This document shows, piece after piece, positions 9,228 to 18,914 of a DNA stretch of 48,345 nucleotides. A program made the translations under genes and the position numbers. The stretch spans positions 1-48,345 of the forward strand of contig JANYFB010000308.1 of the NCBI GenBank assembly GCA_025362955.1, read 5' to 3'. Below the pieces are notes generated by a model. The model was not told the DNA's origin and searched no databases. It was given only the letters and a program-made list of their open reading frames with translations. Within the stretch, counting starts at the first letter, position 1. Each line of letters starts with the position of its first letter. The stretch is from Akkermansiaceae bacterium (GTDB lineage: Bacteria; Verrucomicrobiota; Verrucomicrobiia; Verrucomicrobiales; Akkermansiaceae).

Positions 9228-10282
9228 ACAAGCGCTATCTGTTTGCTGTTTTCTCATTTCTCCTTCTGCCAATCCATACCGGATGGTCTGGGGATGTTTC
9301 CGGCAATCTTGCATTTGAGACCAGTGCTCTAATGAAGGAATTCGCCCATGTGGAGAGGAAGAAGCCACCGGTGGATTGGCAGTCGCGATCCGGCGCATCC
9401 GGTATGAATTTACTGTGGGAGGCGGACCATTCCAAACCTTGGTATATCGAATACCAAAAGGAGGGGAGAAACTTCATCACGGCGGGTCTGGCTTATGATA
9501 ACAAGGAATCGGTCCACTGGGGTCTGAAAATCCTTGCCTGGGGATTCTCTCGGATGGCCCCGGATGGACAGTTCAAGCATCCGGATTGTTATCATAGCGC
9601 ATCGTTTTTAGTGGAAGCTGCCGCCCATTCCATACTTCTGCTAGAGTCATCTCCATGGCGCGATGAATTCGCCGATGAAACTGCAGCGATCAAGCCAATG
9701 TTACATGCTGCCGCCCGCTGGATGATCCGACCGGATATCGACGTACTCAATTGGCCCGACGACAACAACTATCCACGCATTTTCGGCGAGCGGCGCTATG
9801 CCCACCGCCGGTTCCTCGATGCTGCGGCGCTTGGCGAGGTCGGTATGATTTTTCAAGACAAGGAGTTGTTGGAAAAAGCGGTCTGGCTGGTCCGCAATGG
9901 CATCGCTTTCCAACAGTCGGATGGAGTCAATCCGGAAAAATATGGGCACGACACGTCCTATCAGGCACTCGGTCTGACTTACGCCTGCCGTTACTATCAG
10001 ATCGTAGCCAGTGATGCCACGCGTATAGAAATGCAGCCGATGCTGGACAAGGGATTTGGCTGGTTACTTAATCGCATCCAGCCGGATGGAAGTGTGAATG
10101 CCACAGGCAACACGCGGACTGGACCCGCCGCAGAACCGGGCCGTGATGGCAAGCCTAAAGGACTCGACTATCAAACGACCGCTGTCTGCATCGCTTGGCA
10201 CTCACAGCTCGTAGGTCGCCCGGACTTGGAAAAAACCGCGCGCCGGGTTTTTGAATTCGATCTGAAATCCAAAGGGAATTGA
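9224..10282 (+). CDS. Secreted alpha/alpha-toroid-like protein of unknown family
   Basis: ATG at 9224 (ATGA overlap with upstream gene) gives signal peptide MNKRYLFAVFSFLLLPIHTGWSG; the ORF-track start 9167 lies inside the upstream gene. Confidence 0.65.
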   Translation: MNKRYLFAVFSFLLLPIHTGWSGDVSGNLAFETSALMKEFAHVERKKPPVDWQSRSGASGMNLLWEADHSKPWYIEYQKEGRNFITAGLAYDNKESVHWGLKILAWGFSRMAPDGQFKHPDCYHSASFLVEAAAHSILLLESSPWRDEFADETAAIKPMLHAAARWMIRPDIDVLNWPDDNNYPRIFGERRYAHRRFLDAAALGEVGMIFQDKELLEKAVWLVRNGIAFQQSDGVNPEKYGHDTSYQALGLTYACRYYQIVASDATRIEMQPMLDKGFGWLLNRIQPDGSVNATGNTRTGPAAEPGRDGKPKGLDYQTTAVCIAWHSQLVGRPDLEKTARRVFEFDLKSKGN

Positions 10283-11808
10283 ATTTTGTGGCTTACAAGA
10301 ATCCCATTATCCCCGGCTTTTATCCCGATCCAAGTGTCTGCCGGGTTGGGGAGGATTTTTACTTGGTCAACAGCTCGTTCGAGTATTTTCCCGGAGTTCC
10401 GATCTGGCATAGCCGGGATCTGGTGAACTGGCGGCAGATTGGCAATGTGTTGTCCCGCGAGTCTCAATTGCCCCTTTACGGCTGCGCTTGTTCCGATGGG
10501 ATTTATGCGGCCACGATCCGCTATAACGCAGGAGTATTTTATATGATCACGACGCTGGTGAAATCCGGCGAGTATCTAAACTTTTACGTGACCGCCACCA
10601 ACCCAGCCGGTCCATGGTCGGAGCGGGTAATTTATGACCAGAGCGGCATTGATCCCTCGTTGTTTTTCGATGATGATGGAAGGGTCTATTTCCAGTCGAA
10701 TCGGGGCATGACTTTCAAGATGGCGCGGGCCATCTATCAAAGCGAGATCGATGTCAATACCGGGCGACGGCTCTGCGAACCGAAGTTACTCTGGCCCGGA
10801 ACAGGCGGATGTTATGTGGAGGCGCCGCACCTTTATAAAAAGAACGGCTGGTATTACCTGATGGCAGCGGAGGGCGGCACTGCATACGGACACATGGTGA
10901 CTATAGCCCGTAGTCGCAGTGTCTGGGGGCCATTTGAGTCGTGTCCTCACAATCCGATTCTCTCGAACCGCCATGCCTACGAGGAACTTCACGGCACCGG
11001 CCATGGCGATCTAATCGAAGCCCCAGGCGGCTCATGGTGGATGGTGCACCTCGCGTTCCGCAAAACCGTGGGAGATGTCCATACGATAGGCCGGGAAACG
11101 TGTCTTGCTCCGGTCACATGGATGGACGACTGGCCGGTGGTGAATGGAGATGGAACTAACAAAGAGTTGGTGGATGTGCCGGTCTTGCCGCAACAACTTT
11201 GGCCGACGGTGGCTGATGACTTTGCCGGGGTGGAGTTACCATTCAACTGGATGTATCTCCGAAACCCCAAGGCCTCTAATTACTCACTGAGCGAGCGCAA
11301 AGGATATCTCCGATTGCATGGCGCGGCGGAAACTCTAGGAGAGATCGCTTCACCTACTCTCGTCGCACGGCGTCAGCAACATTTTGACTTCCAAGCTGAA
11401 ACCCGGTTGGAGTTTGATCCGCTGAACGAAAACGAAGAGGCTGGGTTGACCCTGCTGATGACGAACGAGCATCATTATGATTTCCATATCACTCGCAAGA
11501 ACGGCCAGCGGATGTTGCTGGTCAAATATACTTTGGAGACCATCCGACAAACTGCAGCGGAGATTCCGCTTATGGAAGGGGCGGTCGATCTTCGGATTTC
11601 AGGCACCAGGGCATACTATCATTTTTCATTCGCACAACGCGATGGGATCTTCGGGGAAATCGCCAAGGTTAATACCCGCTATTTAGCGACGGAAGTCACT
11701 GGCGGCTACAATGGCGTCGTCATCGGGCTTTATGCGACGGGGAATGGTGAAGCCTGTGCTGCCAACGCGGACTTTTGCGGATTCAAATATCTACCGGGCA
11801 ATCATTAA
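10279..11808 (+). CDS. Glycoside hydrolase family 43 (beta-xylosidase/arabinofuranosidase-like)
   Basis: NPIIPGFYPDPSVCRVGEDFYLVNSSFEYFPGVPIWHSRDLVNW; GIDPSLFFDDDGRVYF; C-terminal beta-sandwich region; TTG start overlaps upstream TGA. Confidence 0.93.
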   Translation: MNFVAYKNPIIPGFYPDPSVCRVGEDFYLVNSSFEYFPGVPIWHSRDLVNWRQIGNVLSRESQLPLYGCACSDGIYAATIRYNAGVFYMITTLVKSGEYLNFYVTATNPAGPWSERVIYDQSGIDPSLFFDDDGRVYFQSNRGMTFKMARAIYQSEIDVNTGRRLCEPKLLWPGTGGCYVEAPHLYKKNGWYYLMAAEGGTAYGHMVTIARSRSVWGPFESCPHNPILSNRHAYEELHGTGHGDLIEAPGGSWWMVHLAFRKTVGDVHTIGRETCLAPVTWMDDWPVVNGDGTNKELVDVPVLPQQLWPTVADDFAGVELPFNWMYLRNPKASNYSLSERKGYLRLHGAAETLGEIASPTLVARRQQHFDFQAETRLEFDPLNENEEAGLTLLMTNEHHYDFHITRKNGQRMLLVKYTLETIRQTAAEIPLMEGAVDLRISGTRAYYHFSFAQRDGIFGEIAKVNTRYLATEVTGGYNGVVIGLYATGNGEACAANADFCGFKYLPGNH

Positions 11809-11826
11809 TCGATTCCACAGCATTAT

Positions 11827-13581
11827 ATGTCCGCATTCATTCTTGATATGGTCCACCACAATCCGGGCGAACCGCCGTTCCAGTCGCGGTTTCTTGATCC
11901 CGCGCATCTGGTGGACTACGGGTTCAATGGCCAGGTTTTCAAACACATCAATTGCATCGCCACGTTTGAAAAGCTGGGTGTGGATGTGTTTCCCGCGGGC
12001 ACGCCAGAGCGGAAGTGGCTGGATGAGTTCACGCCGGGGATTGAGCAGCAGATCGCGGCGGCCAAAGCAAAGGGGCTGACGGTTTTCTATCATATTGATC
12101 TTTTCGTTCTGCCGAAGCGGTTGGTAGATCATTTCCGGGAAGAGATATGTGATCCGGTATCCGGGCGAATCCTGTTGGAGCGGCCCATGACTTTGGAAAT
12201 CCATCGTGCTTTGTTCGCGGAGCTTGTAGAGCGCTTTCCGGAGGTGGATGGTTATATCATCCGTGTGGGTGAAACATATCTATTTGATACGCCCCACCAT
12301 GTCGGAAATGGCCCGATTCCAAGAATAGGAGATGCGTGGTCGCCCACCTATCTTTATGAAGAAACTCTGGCGAAAACCCAGGGCGGGCAGGTTTGGACAT
12401 CCGCGCAGGTGGAGGCCTATGTCGAACTGATCGGCTTCCTGAGGGATGAAATTTGTGTGATCCATGACCGGATGCTTTTTTTCCGCACATGGGATATCTT
12501 TCCGGATAAATTCCATGCGCGGCTTGATCACTATCTGGAAGTGACGGATCAGATCGAGCCTCATGCAAATTTGGTTTTTTCCGTCAAACACACGGCTCTC
12601 GATTTCTGGCGGCATGTGAAATTCAACGAGTGCCTGACGAGGGGAAGGCATCGCCAAATCATCGAGGTCCAATGCCAACGCGAGTATGAAGGCAAGGGGG
12701 CCTATCCGAACTATGTGATGGATGGCGTGATCAACGGCTTCGAGGAGAATGCCATAAAAAAGGGTCTGGGTGAGGTGCTGGACGATCCTTTGATTGTCGG
12801 AGTCTATGCTTGGTCGCGAGGCGGCGGATGGTATGGTCCTTACATTTCAAATGAACTGTGGCCCGATTTGAATGCCTTCGTGTTGGCCCGGTTCGTCAAA
12901 GATCCGTCGCGGTCGGAGGAGGAGATATTCCACGAGTATGCAGTCGGTAAAATCGGACTCACGGCGGCAGACGCGAGGCGCTTCCGGCAACTTTGCCTGC
13001 TCTCGGCGACGGCAATTCTCAAAGGACGGCACTGCGAGGTGTTCGACCGTGAGTTGGATGAAGCAGTGCTTCCGACCGCTTGCTGGATGCGTGATGATCG
13101 GCTCGGCGGACGCGAACAGTTAGGGCTCGTCCTCGACTACCTATCAAAAAACGATCTGCTCGTTCATGCGCTTACTGAGAAAGCCGAAGCGGTTGCGATC
13201 TGGCGGCAAATCGCGGATCTCGCGAATACCATCGACTGGCCGGAGGGGCCTGCGGGCGGATTCGCAAGAATTTCTGCTGAATATGGGCGGTTGCTGTTTG
13301 AAATCATCCATCACGGCTGGCGGGTGCTGATCGCCGGACAGCGCGGAGAGAATGCGGGGGATTATGACTCCAAGGAACTCGCGGATGCGATTTTCTGCTA
13401 CTTGGAAAGCTGGCAGGATTACCGTTTGCTGGCAGCCCATCATGGTTGCCCGTCGCTTTATCGGGGAGATTACTTCAGTTTGCCGGGTGCTCCGGCTGCT
13501 CCCGGATTGAATGAATCGGTCTCGCATTACAAGAGACTTTCACTGTTAGGAAAAACGTCTTTGAACCAATTACCGAAATGA
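11827..13581 (+). CDS. TIM-barrel glycoside-hydrolase-like protein, remotely GH67-like
   Basis: RQIIEVQCQREYEGKGAYPNYVMDG and NELWPDLNAFVLARFVKDPSRSEEEIFHEYA echo GH67 alpha-glucuronidase blocks (EFQITQEYLGQ..HLVY; AQANWYAFGRLAWDP..S.E.I..EW). Confidence 0.5.
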   Translation: MSAFILDMVHHNPGEPPFQSRFLDPAHLVDYGFNGQVFKHINCIATFEKLGVDVFPAGTPERKWLDEFTPGIEQQIAAAKAKGLTVFYHIDLFVLPKRLVDHFREEICDPVSGRILLERPMTLEIHRALFAELVERFPEVDGYIIRVGETYLFDTPHHVGNGPIPRIGDAWSPTYLYEETLAKTQGGQVWTSAQVEAYVELIGFLRDEICVIHDRMLFFRTWDIFPDKFHARLDHYLEVTDQIEPHANLVFSVKHTALDFWRHVKFNECLTRGRHRQIIEVQCQREYEGKGAYPNYVMDGVINGFEENAIKKGLGEVLDDPLIVGVYAWSRGGGWYGPYISNELWPDLNAFVLARFVKDPSRSEEEIFHEYAVGKIGLTAADARRFRQLCLLSATAILKGRHCEVFDRELDEAVLPTACWMRDDRLGGREQLGLVLDYLSKNDLLVHALTEKAEAVAIWRQIADLANTIDWPEGPAGGFARISAEYGRLLFEIIHHGWRVLIAGQRGENAGDYDSKELADAIFCYLESWQDYRLLAAHHGCPSLYRGDYFSLPGAPAAPGLNESVSHYKRLSLLGKTSLNQLPK

Positions 13582-16133
13582 AACTCATCTTAGCTCTCAT
13601 CTTCGCTTCTGCGACTATCAAACCGTGCGCTTTCGCACAGGATGTAGTGCAGCGCAAACTTTCGACTGAATCGAGTGCGGACGAGGTTCTCGATGGCAAG
13701 TATCCTTTCCCTCCTTCGCCCGAAGTGAAAACCGGGAGTGATCTTGCGGGATTTGCTGAGGACCGGATTTCCAAGGTTCCCGCGCCCGGAATCCATCCGA
13801 GGATCTTGCTCAGTCCGCAAGATTTGCCGGACCTCCGCCGCCGGCTGAAGGACACAGAAACCGGACGCGCGCTTTATGCCACGTTGAAATTCCGCACCGC
13901 CGGCGCGCTCCGCAACCCGAAAGAATGGAGCAGCCAACTGTATGCCAAGCTCGCTGCGGGGGATGAAGCCGGGGTGTTGGCGTTGGTGGAAGAGCACAAG
14001 GGTTTTCCTCCCGGCATCGGGCACTATCAGCCTTGGTTGTATGCCATCGTCATGGAGTCGTTCGACGCGATGATTTCCGGCGACGAGGCGCAGGGAAAAC
14101 AGGCCGCCACCGCCATCGCCACCTATGCGAAACTGATTCAGCCAAATTTGGAGCGCGTTCTCAACGGGCCGATGAATGACGACGTCTGGCGAGCGAAAAC
14201 CTCCGGTCCCACCACAGGCTATGGCTCATCCGATCAGGGGATGCGCGAGGGAGTGGGCGGGCATTTGTTAGGATATGCCTATGATTTCAGCTATAACTTC
14301 ATGTCGGACTCACAGCGCGCCACGGTGCGTGGTGTGATTTCAACGGCCACCAAAGGCCGCTTGTGGATGGGGGCGCGGCTGCCGCATCATTTCAGGAATT
14401 GGAACTGGATCGCGGTGGGTCTCCAACAGCCGTTGTTGGCGCTGGCAATCGAAGGTGAGGAGGGTTCCGATCCGCGGGTTTATAAAATGGGGGTGGAGAT
14501 TGCCCGGGACTATCTAACTTACGCCATTTCTCCTAGTGGTGAGTCAACGGAAGCGGTGGGCTACACCCAATTCGGCTTGGTCTGGGGAAATCCGTTTTTT
14601 GTCGCTGCCACCCGGCGCGGAGACAATCTGCTAGGCCACAGCCATCATCGGGCGATGCTCGACTGGTATATCCAGAGCATGGAGCCAAGCCTGGACCATT
14701 TCACCAGCCATGGCGATGGCGGCGATGGCCCGCCGACGATCTGGACGCTCTCAATGTGGCATTACTTTTTCCCTAAAGACCGGCGGGCGGACTTTCTTTG
14801 GCATTGTTTCCTAACGAAATCCGAAGGCACACCGCTGGCGGCAAACGCGCTCGATGTGCAGAACGATCCCGCCACGCGACACCTCCCGGTGCCAGAGAGT
14901 TTCAGTCCGCTGAAGGGGAATTTCCACATCATCGAGCCGATGCTGTGGGCCAGCGACGACCGCATGGATCTGTCGGTCAAACCCGGCGATTTTAAATTTC
15001 CGACGATGAGATTCGACCCCGTTCGCGGATCGCTGAATGCCCGCAGTGGTTGGGATGCGGATGCGACGGCGGTGCAGTTCGAGTGTCGTGTGGATTCCGT
15101 CGGTGGAAGCCATGAACATGCCGACCGCACGAATTTCACCTTATTCGCGCTCGGGCGCGCCTGGGCATCAGATTAATTTCGCTCGGTCGAGACGCGTCAT
15201 CATAACAACATTTTGATCGACGGTCTGGGGCAGGGGTTCTGGCCAGGACCGGGCGAGTGGCTGGGCTATCAGGAGAAGGGCGGCGTGATCATCGCAGCGG
15301 CGGATGCAAAGGACGCCTATAACTGGGTGTGGCCCAAGCAGATCGCCAGTGAGCCAGCGGAGTTCGAACGTTTCAAGTTTCCGCGCTGGGAGAGTTATGC
15401 CCAAGAGTCCGAGATTTTCCGAGAGAAGTATGCCAATGTGCCGGTCGAGCGTGACACGCGGCCCGGGGTGGTTGCATTTTGGAAAGGCTATGAAATGACC
15501 GATCCGAGGTTGTGGGATGAAGACGCCTGGCCGGTGCGGCTGCCCCATAATCCGGTGCAGCGTGCATTTCGAAGCATTGCATTTAACCGGAATGAAAAGC
15601 CATGGCTGCTCGTCGTCGATGACATTCAAAAGGGAGATACGGAACACCTCTACGAATGGCTGATGCAGACCGGCTTCAACACCGAAACGATTTCCATCAA
15701 TGGCAACGACATCATTCTGGGTGATGCCACGGTAAAGCGCGATGCAAGGGGCATGCCCGCTCCGCAGAAGGGTGATCGGCAGCTTCTGGTCCGTGTGCTG
15801 GACTTGAAGGATCCCGCTGATCCGCGTTTTTTCTGCACTAAGCCGTCTTTCCGGTTAGAGGCGTTCGAGCGCAAGGACACGCTGGTTCCTGAGAATAAAA
15901 CGGGGGCACTCAGCGGTGCGCGTTCTTTCGGGATGGACAAGCGGCTCGTCATTGCAAGCCGTGCGGTAGCTCCGGATTTTAAAATCCTGTTGTTTCCCCA
16001 TCGTAAGGGCGACGCATTGCCGGTCACGAGCTGGAGTGAGGATTCTACGCGGCTTACGATTGAGACAGGTAGCGAAAAACACACGCTTACCCTGAAAAAA
16101 GAAGGCGGGCGGACGCTACTGTCGTCAGAATAA
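13578..16133 (+). pseudogene. Heparinase II/III family protein interrupted by an in-frame TAA
   Basis: 13578-15176 (VPAPGIHPRILLSPQDLPDLRRRL...HEHADRTNFTLFALGRAWASD) continues in the same frame after TAA 15174-15176 as FRSVETRHHNNILIDGLGQG... to 16133. Confidence 0.8.
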
Positions 16134-16145
16134 AAGCATGGAGCT

Positions 16146-16183
16146 GACGCAAAAAAGCCCCACTGCGACGCAACAATGCCCCT
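16146..16183 (+). promoter_or_regulatory. Putative AraC/XylR-type operator pair B
   Basis: gacgcaaaaaagcccca (16146) and gacgcaacaatgcccct (16167), 21 bp apart; gatact -10-like hexamer at 16196-16201. Confidence 0.75.
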
Positions 16184-16224
16184 CAACAAGTGCTGGATAC
16201 TGCGGCAGAATTTCAGGCGATCCA

Positions 16225-17094
16225 TTGAACGCAACCCTGCACAACCCCGTGTTCCGTCTGGGAATCCGCGCCCACGACATCGGTCAGTTTCCCGCCAAGG
16301 TCTTGGCACGCATGGTTTCGGACAAGGGATTGGACTGTGTCCAACTTGCCTTGGGAAAGGCCATTGAGGGATTGGACCTTAAACCAGGGCTGATCACTAC
16401 AGCCTTGGCTGCCGAGATAGGTGGAGCCTTTGCAACACATGACGTGCGGATCGAGGTTCTGGGTTGTTATATCAATCCAATCCATCCCGATTTGACAGTT
16501 AGAAAATCACTGCTGGGACTGTTTAAGGAGCATTTGAGGCACGCGCGGGAGTTCGGTTGCAACATCGTGGCACTCGAAAGCGGATCTTTAAACGCTGATT
16601 ATTCGCCTCATCCGGGCAACTCGGGCGAAGCCGCGTTTCTTGAGCTATTGGAAAGTGTCCGCGAACTGGTAGCTGAGGCGGAATGCTGCGGAGTCTGCGT
16701 CGGAATTGAGGCGGTGACCCACCATGTGCTTTCGACACCCGAGCGGATGCGGCGCTTATTGGATGAGATTCCTTCGCCCCACCTGCAGGTGGTTTTCGAT
16801 CCAGTGAACCTTCTCTCGCTGGAGAATTGGGTGGCGCAGCGTGAGATTTTGCAGCGTTCGTTCGATCTGTTTGGGGATCGAATCGGCGTGGTCCACGCGA
16901 AAGATTTCCGGATCGGGCAGGGCCGTCTGCTGGTCTGTCCAGCGGGCACCGGGCTGTTGGATTTCAGACTGATCCTTTCCTGGCTGGCACGCCACAAGCC
17001 TGGGATAGCAATGTTGTTAGAAGAGGTCGCTCCAGAACACATCGCCTCGTGCGCCAGTCATCTTGAATATTCCAAATATCTATCCATTTCATGA
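16225..17094 (+). CDS. Sugar phosphate isomerase/epimerase (xylose isomerase-like TIM barrel)
   Basis: VFRLGIRAHDIG...LDCVQLAL...GCYINPIHPD...VGIEAVTHHVL...VVFDPVNLLS...IGVVHAKDFRI...LEEVAPEHI. ORF-track start 16138 falls at an apparent operator; in-frame TTG 16225 or GTG 16249 more likely. Confidence 0.8.
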   Translation: MNATLHNPVFRLGIRAHDIGQFPAKVLARMVSDKGLDCVQLALGKAIEGLDLKPGLITTALAAEIGGAFATHDVRIEVLGCYINPIHPDLTVRKSLLGLFKEHLRHAREFGCNIVALESGSLNADYSPHPGNSGEAAFLELLESVRELVAEAECCGVCVGIEAVTHHVLSTPERMRRLLDEIPSPHLQVVFDPVNLLSLENWVAQREILQRSFDLFGDRIGVVHAKDFRIGQGRLLVCPAGTGLLDFRLILSWLARHKPGIAMLLEEVAPEHIASCASHLEYSKYLSIS

Positions 17095-18899
17095 AAAGTC
17101 CGTTGAAAACCGTCAGCAGGATCGGAGACAAGCTCATCCGTGACACGCCATTTGAATACCGCCTGGAAGTCGCCAAGGTGACACATCTGTTGGACAGGAT
17201 GCATTGTGTGGATTTCGGCCGGACATTCGGACTCGGTCGTGCGGCGGTGGCCTATGCTTGGACCTGTCTCACCTGTGTGGAGGAGACGGTTTTATCCCTC
17301 CAGGTGGAGCACAACGACGGCTGCAGCATCTGGTTGAACGGCGAGTTAGTTTACAAACAATTCGGTGACCGTGTCATCCAATTGCATTTCGAGGAGCGCA
17401 GCCTGGTGATGTCAAACGAAGTCGTACTGCAGTTGCGCCGAGGCACGAACTCCCTGCTGGTAAAGTCCGAAACCCGTGGTGAGGAATGGAAGGTTTTTGT
17501 CCAGCCACCCGCCACGAAGGGTGCGGTTCTCGCCGAAGATCCATGCCATCCGGAAATCGGTCTGCACGGGGTGAGGAACATCGATCCGAAAGTCGCGGGG
17601 TTGTCGAACTGGCTGGTGGTAGGGCCGTTTGCGAATCCCTCCGATGGCTCCCGTCGCACGGGTCTTGAAGAAGTGATGGCACCTGAAGCTGAGTTTCGCT
17701 TCGGTAGGATGTACGCCGGAATCGACGGTCCCGTGACATGGACGATTCCCAAGGTGGAAGTCCTCGGCGGATTAATCGATCCATTGCCCTGGGGGACCAA
17801 CTATAACTGGAACTATCACAACGGCGGTGTGGCGTGGGCGATGCAGGAGCTGGCGGATCTTTCAGGGGATTCACAATACAGCGCCTATGCGTCCCGTTTC
17901 TGCGACTTCCATCTCGATGGCATCCCCTTCGTCAGCTATCAGGTGAAAAAACTGAATGCCGTGGACTCGGCGAACCATTTCATCATCGACACTCCGTTGC
18001 TGGATTTCACGCTGGCACCGTCGTTGCCGTTTATCAGCCGCCTGCGGAGGGAGGCCTGGTTTCCCAAGCGGGAGAGATATGTCAATTGGATCGCACAAAT
18101 GATCCGATATGCGCGCGACACGCAGGTCCGCCTGCCAGCCCACAACATTTTCACACGCACCACTCCAGTAGAATTCACGACGTGGGTGGATGACATGTTT
18201 ATGGGTATCCCTTTCCTGGTGCAGGCGGCGCTTTATTGCGATGGCGAAGACGCGCGCGCCGCGTTCATGGACGATGCCGCCCATCAGGTGTTAGAATTCA
18301 ACACCCAGGTTTGGGACGATGAGGCAGCGCTATACATGCATGCCCGTTACCATGGAAATCCGGTGAAACTGCCCCATTGGTCGCGCTGCAACGGCTGGGC
18401 GATCTGGGCGATGAGCGAGGTGCTCATACATCTGCCTCCGTCACATAAAGACTATCAGAAAATTCTCGCCCATTACAGAACCCACTGCACATCACTACTC
18501 CGATATCAGCACGCAAGCGGACTTTGGCCGAATGTGCTCGATCACCCGGAATCGGCATTGGAAGTCTCGGGATCTGCGATTTTCGTGATGGCGATGGCAC
18601 GCGGTGTGATGCACGGCTGGCTGGACGCGGCGGTCTATCAGGCGGCGGTCATCAAGGGCTGGAATGGTCTGGCATCCCGCATCGAGGACGACGGCACGGT
18701 TCACGGGATTTGTGTGGGGACGATGTGTACCGAGGATGTGAATTACTACGTGAACCGCCCGTTTTATGACAACGATACGCACGGATTGTTCGCAGTCTTG
18801 TTCGCGGGAATAGAAGTGGAGCGGATGCTGGGAGCGCCTGCTAGTCGCGATGAAATGGAGGCGGATCATTTGGCAATGCGAGCGCCGGTGACGGCCTGA
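17091..18899 (+). CDS. GH105-like unsaturated glycuronyl hydrolase with an extra N-terminal beta domain
   Basis: TWVDDMFMGIPFLVQAALY, LPHWSRCNGWAIWAMSEVLIHLP, HASGLWPNVLDHPESALEVSGSAIFVMAMARGV; ATGA overlap with upstream gene. Confidence 0.88.
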   Translation: MKSPLKTVSRIGDKLIRDTPFEYRLEVAKVTHLLDRMHCVDFGRTFGLGRAAVAYAWTCLTCVEETVLSLQVEHNDGCSIWLNGELVYKQFGDRVIQLHFEERSLVMSNEVVLQLRRGTNSLLVKSETRGEEWKVFVQPPATKGAVLAEDPCHPEIGLHGVRNIDPKVAGLSNWLVVGPFANPSDGSRRTGLEEVMAPEAEFRFGRMYAGIDGPVTWTIPKVEVLGGLIDPLPWGTNYNWNYHNGGVAWAMQELADLSGDSQYSAYASRFCDFHLDGIPFVSYQVKKLNAVDSANHFIIDTPLLDFTLAPSLPFISRLRREAWFPKRERYVNWIAQMIRYARDTQVRLPAHNIFTRTTPVEFTTWVDDMFMGIPFLVQAALYCDGEDARAAFMDDAAHQVLEFNTQVWDDEAALYMHARYHGNPVKLPHWSRCNGWAIWAMSEVLIHLPPSHKDYQKILAHYRTHCTSLLRYQHASGLWPNVLDHPESALEVSGSAIFVMAMARGVMHGWLDAAVYQAAVIKGWNGLASRIEDDGTVHGICVGTMCTEDVNYYVNRPFYDNDTHGLFAVLFAGIEVERMLGAPASRDEMEADHLAMRAPVTA

Positions 18900-18914
18900 C
18901 ATCGTCGAATCCCC

